From: Diplonema japonicum
Lineage: Eukaryota; Euglenozoa; Diplonemea; Diplonemida; Diplonemidae
Direction: 5' to 3'
NCBI GenBank assembly: GCA_964019335.1
Contig: OZ025734.1
Location: 186,001-250,000 of the forward strand
Length of the DNA stretch: 64,000 nt
This document shows positions 60,801 through 64,000 of this stretch, piece by piece. The notes below the pieces were generated by a model. That model was given only the letters and a program-made list of their open reading frames with translations. It did no database searches and was not told the origin of the DNA. The position numbers were made by a program, and so were the translations under genes. How positions within the stretch are numbered: position 1 is the stretch's first letter; every line of letters begins with the position of its first letter.

Positions 60801-62108
60801 GACATTGATGGCTCTCGCCTTCATCTTGTCCCACCCTTTACGTAGGTCATAGGGCAGGGCAGGGTCTTTCAACATCTGAACTCTCCGTAAAATGGCGGAT
60901 GCACTTTTTCGGATTTTCTCGAGGGTTAAGTATTTCTTGGATACGGCACCAAAGCTGTTCTCCGTGGATGGGGCTGCGGTCCTCCGCAAGCTGGGTGAGT
61001 TTACTTCGCCTCTGCCTGAGAAAATCGAGTTTCCCAATTGTGTAGTCCCCCTCAAGAGGTGTTTTTCACAAGTTGTAGAGAGCGCTAAGAAAGCGGCGTC
61101 TAGATCTCCGGTGTCCTTCAGGGCCCTCAAAGTTGGGAGAATATCACTGTGCGGTGTACGGTCTCGGGAGTCCCGGAGAGGGATGATCATCCTGGGCAGA
61201 TGGTATTGGAGCGAGGGCTCGTGGAATTTTGGGATATCAATCGAGATTTTAAGTGCGTGGTGGGAGGGGACGCCGATGTCGAAGGTCTGGCAGTCTCTTA
61301 GAGCCATCGACGCCGTTGCGTTCATCAGGATGTAGTCTGGCCTGGTTTTCGCCGTTGCCGTGACGAAGGAGGGAGGGGTCTGTGTACCACGTAGGCGTGA
61401 GACCTTGTCCGAGGCGTCTGTCCAATGCTGTGCAAGGGCGTGCGAAAGCACCGGGGAGTCCTGAATGGTAGTATTAAAATCTCCCGTTACGATGACCGGA
61501 ACGTCCCCCAGTTGCGTAGTTTTCCGTAGTGTGTCGTCAATCAGTGCTTCCCTGTTTCTTTTGGCGTGATTACTGCCGTCGTTAACCTGGCAGTAGAGGG
61601 TGATGACGTGTAACCAATCCCGTTTCCCCACTGCGACTCTTACGTGAACTCTGCGTGTGTTGGTGCCGTGGTCTTCGAAAAGAGAAGTCTCCTTCCTCGC
61701 AGTCAGCCGCTTGTTCACAATAATTCCCACTCCTCCTCTTTGGGCGATCGAGGGGGACTCAGCATCCTTGGATATCTTCCCCTGTTGCGGGGGTCCCCAG
61801 AAGAGACGGTGTTCTTTCAGGAAAGCGTCACGTTTTGTTTCTTCGTTCACCATCCACTGACCAGCTTGCGTTAGAGCCGTCTCCTGGAGGCAGATCAAGT
61901 CAAATGATTGTAGTTTGATCCTATTCAGATGGTTCGGGAGGTTCGTGACGTTCACCGAAATAAGAGAGAGCTCCCTCTTGTTCTCCACTTCGGGTCCAGG
62001 ATTCGGATGGATGTCACCGTGGGTCATGAGTCGTTTTCTCGCTTCGCGCGCGATAGATCGTTTCGACCTCTTCAAAATGAGGAAATGTGCCCGTGGAAGG
62101 TGGATCAT
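57900..62108 (-). CDS. retrotransposon ORF2: 2A-like leader, AP endonuclease, reverse transcriptase
   Basis: 1,402 residues. Residues about 29-40 read MTHGDIHPNPGP, matching the 2A-like ribosome-skipping motif (D-[VI]-x-x-N-P-G-P) known from other non-LTR elements. An apurinic endonuclease domain follows (about 48-290): LICLQETAL, VTGDFNTT, RPDYIL and a final SHHALK. The reverse transcriptase lies at about 590-850, with PITVSSAFYRL, FGFRPKHSTDDLL, VDFKKCFDSIPH, GILQGCPISP and the catalytic YADD. A C-terminal CLGCDAPF ... HTIWHCPAH zinc knuckle comes before a basic tail. The enzyme nicks the target and copies RNA in place. The clade (CR1/Jockey/Rex-like) cannot be set without a tree. No frameshift is visible. 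Confidence 0.95.
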   Translation of the reverse strand: MIHLPRAHFLILKRSKRSIAREARKRLMTHGDIHPNPGPEVENKRELSLISVNVTNLPNHLNRIKLQSFDLICLQETALTQAGQWMVNEETKRDAFLKEHRLFWGPPQQGKISKDAESPSIAQRGGVGIIVNKRLTARKETSLFEDHGTNTRRVHVRVAVGKRDWLHVITLYCQVNDGSNHAKRNREALIDDTLRKTTQLGDVPVIVTGDFNTTIQDSPVLSHALAQHWTDASDKVSRLRGTQTPPSFVTATAKTRPDYILMNATASMALRDCQTFDIGVPSHHALKISIDIPKFHEPSLQYHLPRMIIPLRDSRDRTPHSDILPTLRALKDTGDLDAAFLALSTTCEKHLLRGTTQLGNSIFSGRGEVNSPSLRRTAAPSTENSFGAVSKKYLTLEKIRKSASAILRRVQMLKDPALPYDLRKGWDKMKARAINVLKVHPETFSHGNISREADLVKRKVTALQRDMDIASKIQRSIKARRELNSGFSVNRSAIMQFVADRPERELVAANTNGAISTSVEEIDLAFRSAWRHIFRKYEEHPEPRYDSFEEAFGTQISHHPMVDLSLTLDDLRVVLKKKEKQECAGIDGWRLCELAHLPDALLEGFVYLYEWIEEGGRWPKAVLTALVTMIPKGESEEPLEHRPITVSSAFYRLWAGARLPAILEWQEAWITPLQFGFRPKHSTDDLLARVCTSVETAKISGKHLYGLSVDFKKCFDSIPHALTFDLVERLGLSQLILRPIKSIYSDLIRRLRFPMGVGAPFRTTNGILQGCPISPVFINAILAIFTKKCTANPRNAHPVSYADDLNFTSATSEAAVQRSVNLLGTLCKLTGMTIHPKKTKSFGTKPKYCGNVQLHGETFDTSCKLQILGVLVYFQPCRRENTRARKAIAEIERLAATRLYHNRKVQIIAENILPSAFYGVLFDPIPDSWLVKMKKQITSCIWGARNPMRSASALLGIAYKGHTLDPYSSVVYKAISTLGRLCTRQSNKSLFVSGWETYKYAKERDGTPSLSKGPFGNAEIWLREIGTRWKDFVKELPRGMPHLKHEVRARLKEKLRGELAEERDTFKGIETGVDERKTNVLHNEVAITNPQKARRILCAVTGAILPLHPRAYGDMDGTRTKCLGCDAPFDIRGGTSDLLQHTIWHCPAHTGFRTANADREWLVQEHINWPICTRVHGIITSDLDISLSRVKELHLMLAEVAGKLENLHADKQVRYSKQHFWNRPFRPGNLLTPKPLPWYHEHGLQKKYFPGLIPFVLNWLKALKWGEDGGQVSKAELAVDLIATERLHMGGEDIACWARKLGRILSVLERIHLKGTGNHLIPAKTMKSVHSLRTLGLHSHAVTGYSTRPIFASPKVTHSILEEQMRTHCILNNSLVGFTPKLLMRYYDGPKALPRQKGSNTR

Positions 62109-62282
62109 TGTTAAGGAGTAGATCAGGAGGTTGTTCCTGGATGGTGAGCCGAGCCAGTCGCAAACGAAAGGGGCGAAGGGGGTTGGCGTGGCCGAAGAAG
62201 TTAGGAGGTCAATGAGTGAAAGAATGATGATAATGGTAATGGGGAGGGATATGACTGCCCCGCAGAACTTCAGTGCCTCCTG

Positions 62283-63875
62283 TCAGATCTTCTGGTTTTT
62301 GGGGCTTGGTGTCGCCTGCGAGTGGGTTTCCGACTCCCCTCTTTTCCTCGAACTCTCGGCGTTGGCCGCCTCCACACGTGCTTTTTCTTGTGCCGCCCAT
62401 GAACTGGGGAACTCCGCCTCCGACAGCTTCACCCTCTGTTGCTTCCCTTTGAAGGTCCTCTCCCTTCTGTCGGGTGTGTCCTCTCGGGTCCAATCCCTGA
62501 TTACGAGGGAGTGTCGCTTCTCCCCTCTCGCAATGAGCCTGGCCGTAGGGGGGTTGGTTGCACGTATGAGCCACTTCGACGCACCCAACTTGTCCATGTG
62601 GTTAATAACCCACCCACAACCGGCCAGGTCGACTCTCAAGTCGCACTCGTGTTCGCAGTTCAGACACCCTTCCAGAATGTATTTTTCGCCTGTCTTCTGC
62701 GCCGGAAGTAGGATGGGGTTGACCCTGGCCAGGACTTCCTTGCGGTCCGCACCTCTCGGTAGCATGAGGGCTAATCCGATTGGCGTCACGGTAAGGGAGG
62801 TGCCCAGCGACGCGGTGGGGACGTCGGCCGCCCTGATCCCTTTCTTCAGCTGGATGACTTCCAGTCGGTCTCTCGCGAACGCGTGCGTCCAGAAAACGCC
62901 CTGGTCTCCCGAAGCTGCTAACAGTCTCATCGCGAGTTCAGGGTCTACACGTACGAGGGCGGTGGCTGTCTTGTTCTCTGTGGATCGGTCTATCCTGAAG
63001 ACGGCATTCGGTAAGACCTTGAAGAGTCTCTCCTTGTCGCGTGCCGCTAGTAGTGCCATCCTTTTAATGGCGTTGCCGTCCGCTGTGCGTTTCCACTGTG
63101 CTGCTGAGCAGTGGTCCTTCGCAATCACCGCTTTGAGTATCGTTGTCCTGTTGTTGTCCTCCTTGGGAGGGGCGTCCATTGCTTGTGGGAGCACCTCGAT
63201 CCCAGTGACCCAGGTCCGAATGATCCCTCTCGTCGTGGGGGAGTCTGACTCAGTGCCACCCACGAATGGCTTGGTGCAGATGATTTTGAAATCAAGGCCG
63301 AGCGCCTTGAGACGAGAGGAGAGTTGGACCGGGTCCGAGGGGTTGAAGTAGATACCAGCCGTGAGCTGGTCGGGAACCACGTTGTGGATCTGCTGGGCTC
63401 CCCAGTGTTGCTGTACCAGTGCCAAGGGGGGTTTAACAGGGGCAGGTCTGCTCGTCCAATTGGTGGCCGCCCCGAGGTATGTCTTGGCGCTTCCTCTTGT
63501 CTCCTTCCTCGGGGGTGTCCTCTTCGATTGTTGCTGCTGCTGCTGGGCCGGTTGTCCCTTCGATTGTTGCTGCTGGCGCGGTTGCCCCTTTGCCTGTTGG
63601 TTTTGGAGCTGCTGCTGGAATTGCTGGGGTTGACCCTTCGGTTGGTAAGTCTGTGGAGGTTGTTGCTGAGCAAATGACTGTTGGGGTTGCGGCGGGGGCT
63701 GGTATTGTTGCAGAGCTGGCTGTTGCTGCGGGGTGGGCTGTTGAGGGGAGGCCTGTGCCTTTTCGACCAACTGTAAGATGCAGCTTAGTGTGGTCAGCAC
63801 CAGGCTCCTGTTTTCCTCGGAGAGGTCGCCCGCTAGCAGGCTCTGTGCCCTCTGGACCAGATGATGGGGGTCCAT
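62283..63875 (-). CDS. retrotransposon ORF1: Gln-rich nucleic-acid-binding protein
   Basis: 530 residues directly upstream of ORF2 on the same strand. Residues about 40-130 are extremely Gln/Pro-rich (QQ tracts), then a basic Arg/Lys stretch (SKRTPPRKETRG). The middle is a folded domain without a name I can give. A CLNCEHECDLRVDLAGC cysteine cluster at about 395-411 may bind zinc. The C-terminus is charged. By analogy with LINE ORF1 proteins it should bind the element's RNA in a ribonucleoprotein particle. The Gln-rich region could drive self-association. The ATG at 63875 (MDPHHLVQRAQSLL) is the natural start. Confidence 0.85.
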   Translation of the reverse strand: MDPHHLVQRAQSLLAGDLSEENRSLVLTTLSCILQLVEKAQASPQQPTPQQQPALQQYQPPPQPQQSFAQQQPPQTYQPKGQPQQFQQQLQNQQAKGQPRQQQQSKGQPAQQQQQQSKRTPPRKETRGSAKTYLGAATNWTSRPAPVKPPLALVQQHWGAQQIHNVVPDQLTAGIYFNPSDPVQLSSRLKALGLDFKIICTKPFVGGTESDSPTTRGIIRTWVTGIEVLPQAMDAPPKEDNNRTTILKAVIAKDHCSAAQWKRTADGNAIKRMALLAARDKERLFKVLPNAVFRIDRSTENKTATALVRVDPELAMRLLAASGDQGVFWTHAFARDRLEVIQLKKGIRAADVPTASLGTSLTVTPIGLALMLPRGADRKEVLARVNPILLPAQKTGEKYILEGCLNCEHECDLRVDLAGCGWVINHMDKLGASKWLIRATNPPTARLIARGEKRHSLVIRDWTREDTPDRRERTFKGKQQRVKLSEAEFPSSWAAQEKARVEAANAESSRKRGESETHSQATPSPKNQKI

Positions 63876-64000
63876 GGTCTTCGTCTGTGGGGGGGGAATA
63901 AAACTGACTTTATAAGAAACTCGCTCTCTTGTCTACCGATCACTATAAACTCTCGTGCTCCTTCTGACAAACTTTTCACGTATTCCGACTTTTCACTGAT

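Larger units (their letters stand above)
57673..64000 (-). mobile_element. APE-type non-LTR retrotransposon, nearly full length
   Basis: Two ORFs on the minus strand, ORF1 (63875-62283) and ORF2 (62108-57900), separated by 174 bp, then a 3' UTR of about 190 bp containing GGGGGCGTCTCACAAAGACT and ending in A-rich DNA near 57673-57720. The window ends 125 bp upstream of ORF1, so the 5' end is not shown completely. Both frames are uninterrupted, which suggests recent activity. Truncated relatives lie at 23247-23423 and 33828-34434. Confidence 0.9.

Noticed and set aside
1-64000. CRISPR arrays, rRNA and tRNA genes
   Set aside because: No regularly spaced direct repeats with spacers, no rRNA core sequence and no convincing tRNA A/B boxes were found by eye.

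Overview
This is nuclear DNA of a unicellular, flagellated eukaryote. Evidence: short GT-AG introns, a motile-cilium dynein-assembly factor (DNAAF1-like), an ORC4-like subunit, a GPI-anchor de-N-acetylase, and an elongation factor of the EFL type instead of EF-1alpha. EFL is scattered among haptophytes, dinoflagellates/perkinsids, cryptists, chlorarachniophytes and some others, so the lineage is narrowed but not fixed. No rRNA, tRNA or CRISPR was found.

Layout. About 24 host genes lie on the minus strand, head to tail, often only 60-230 bp apart. From right to left: a non-LTR retrotransposon with ORF1 and ORF2 (57.7-64 kb); a coiled-coil protein (54.4-55.7 kb); a giant cadherin-like membrane protein that I assemble from six exons (43.2-54.2 kb); an EF-hand/coiled-coil protein, a small ORF, a cysteine-rich protein, ORC4-like, an LRR-dual-specificity phosphatase (three exons), Alba-like and an NCKX exchanger (30.8-41.5 kb); a 1,130-residue ankyrin protein (23.6-27.0 kb); and EFL, divergent Hsp70, RMD1/DUF155, DEAD-like helicase, sterol-desaturase-like, epoxide-hydrolase-like, organellar helical-repeat protein, DNAAF1-like, PIG-L, a PUB-WD40-PFU-UBA protein, a CAP-like protein and a TPR protein (2.3-22.9 kb). 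The only plus-strand genes are mobile or decayed: a tyrosine recombinase (44.1-45.1 kb) and a frameshifted relic (27.9-29.3 kb).

Gene punctuation is unusual. On the coding strand most start codons follow a poly(A) run at 0-10 nt, up to 72 A directly against the ATG at 14868. Many stop codons are followed by poly(T) with C or G runs. Half of the ten introns I can place carry a poly(A) tract where a pyrimidine tract would be expected.

Most notable locus: a terminal-inverted-repeat element encoding a tyrosine recombinase lies antisense inside one intron of the giant adhesion gene, splitting a SEA-like domain between two exons while splicing phase is kept. Next to it is a second palindromic element sharing a GGGRAAATAAAC motif. 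Several small hairpin/MITE-like elements and 5'-truncated retrotransposon tails fill the larger gaps.

The genes do not form one pathway. Loose themes are cilia (DNAAF1, coiled-coil proteins), ubiquitin/p97 (PUB-PFU-UBA protein), membrane lipid and GPI metabolism, and adhesion and signalling at the cell surface.
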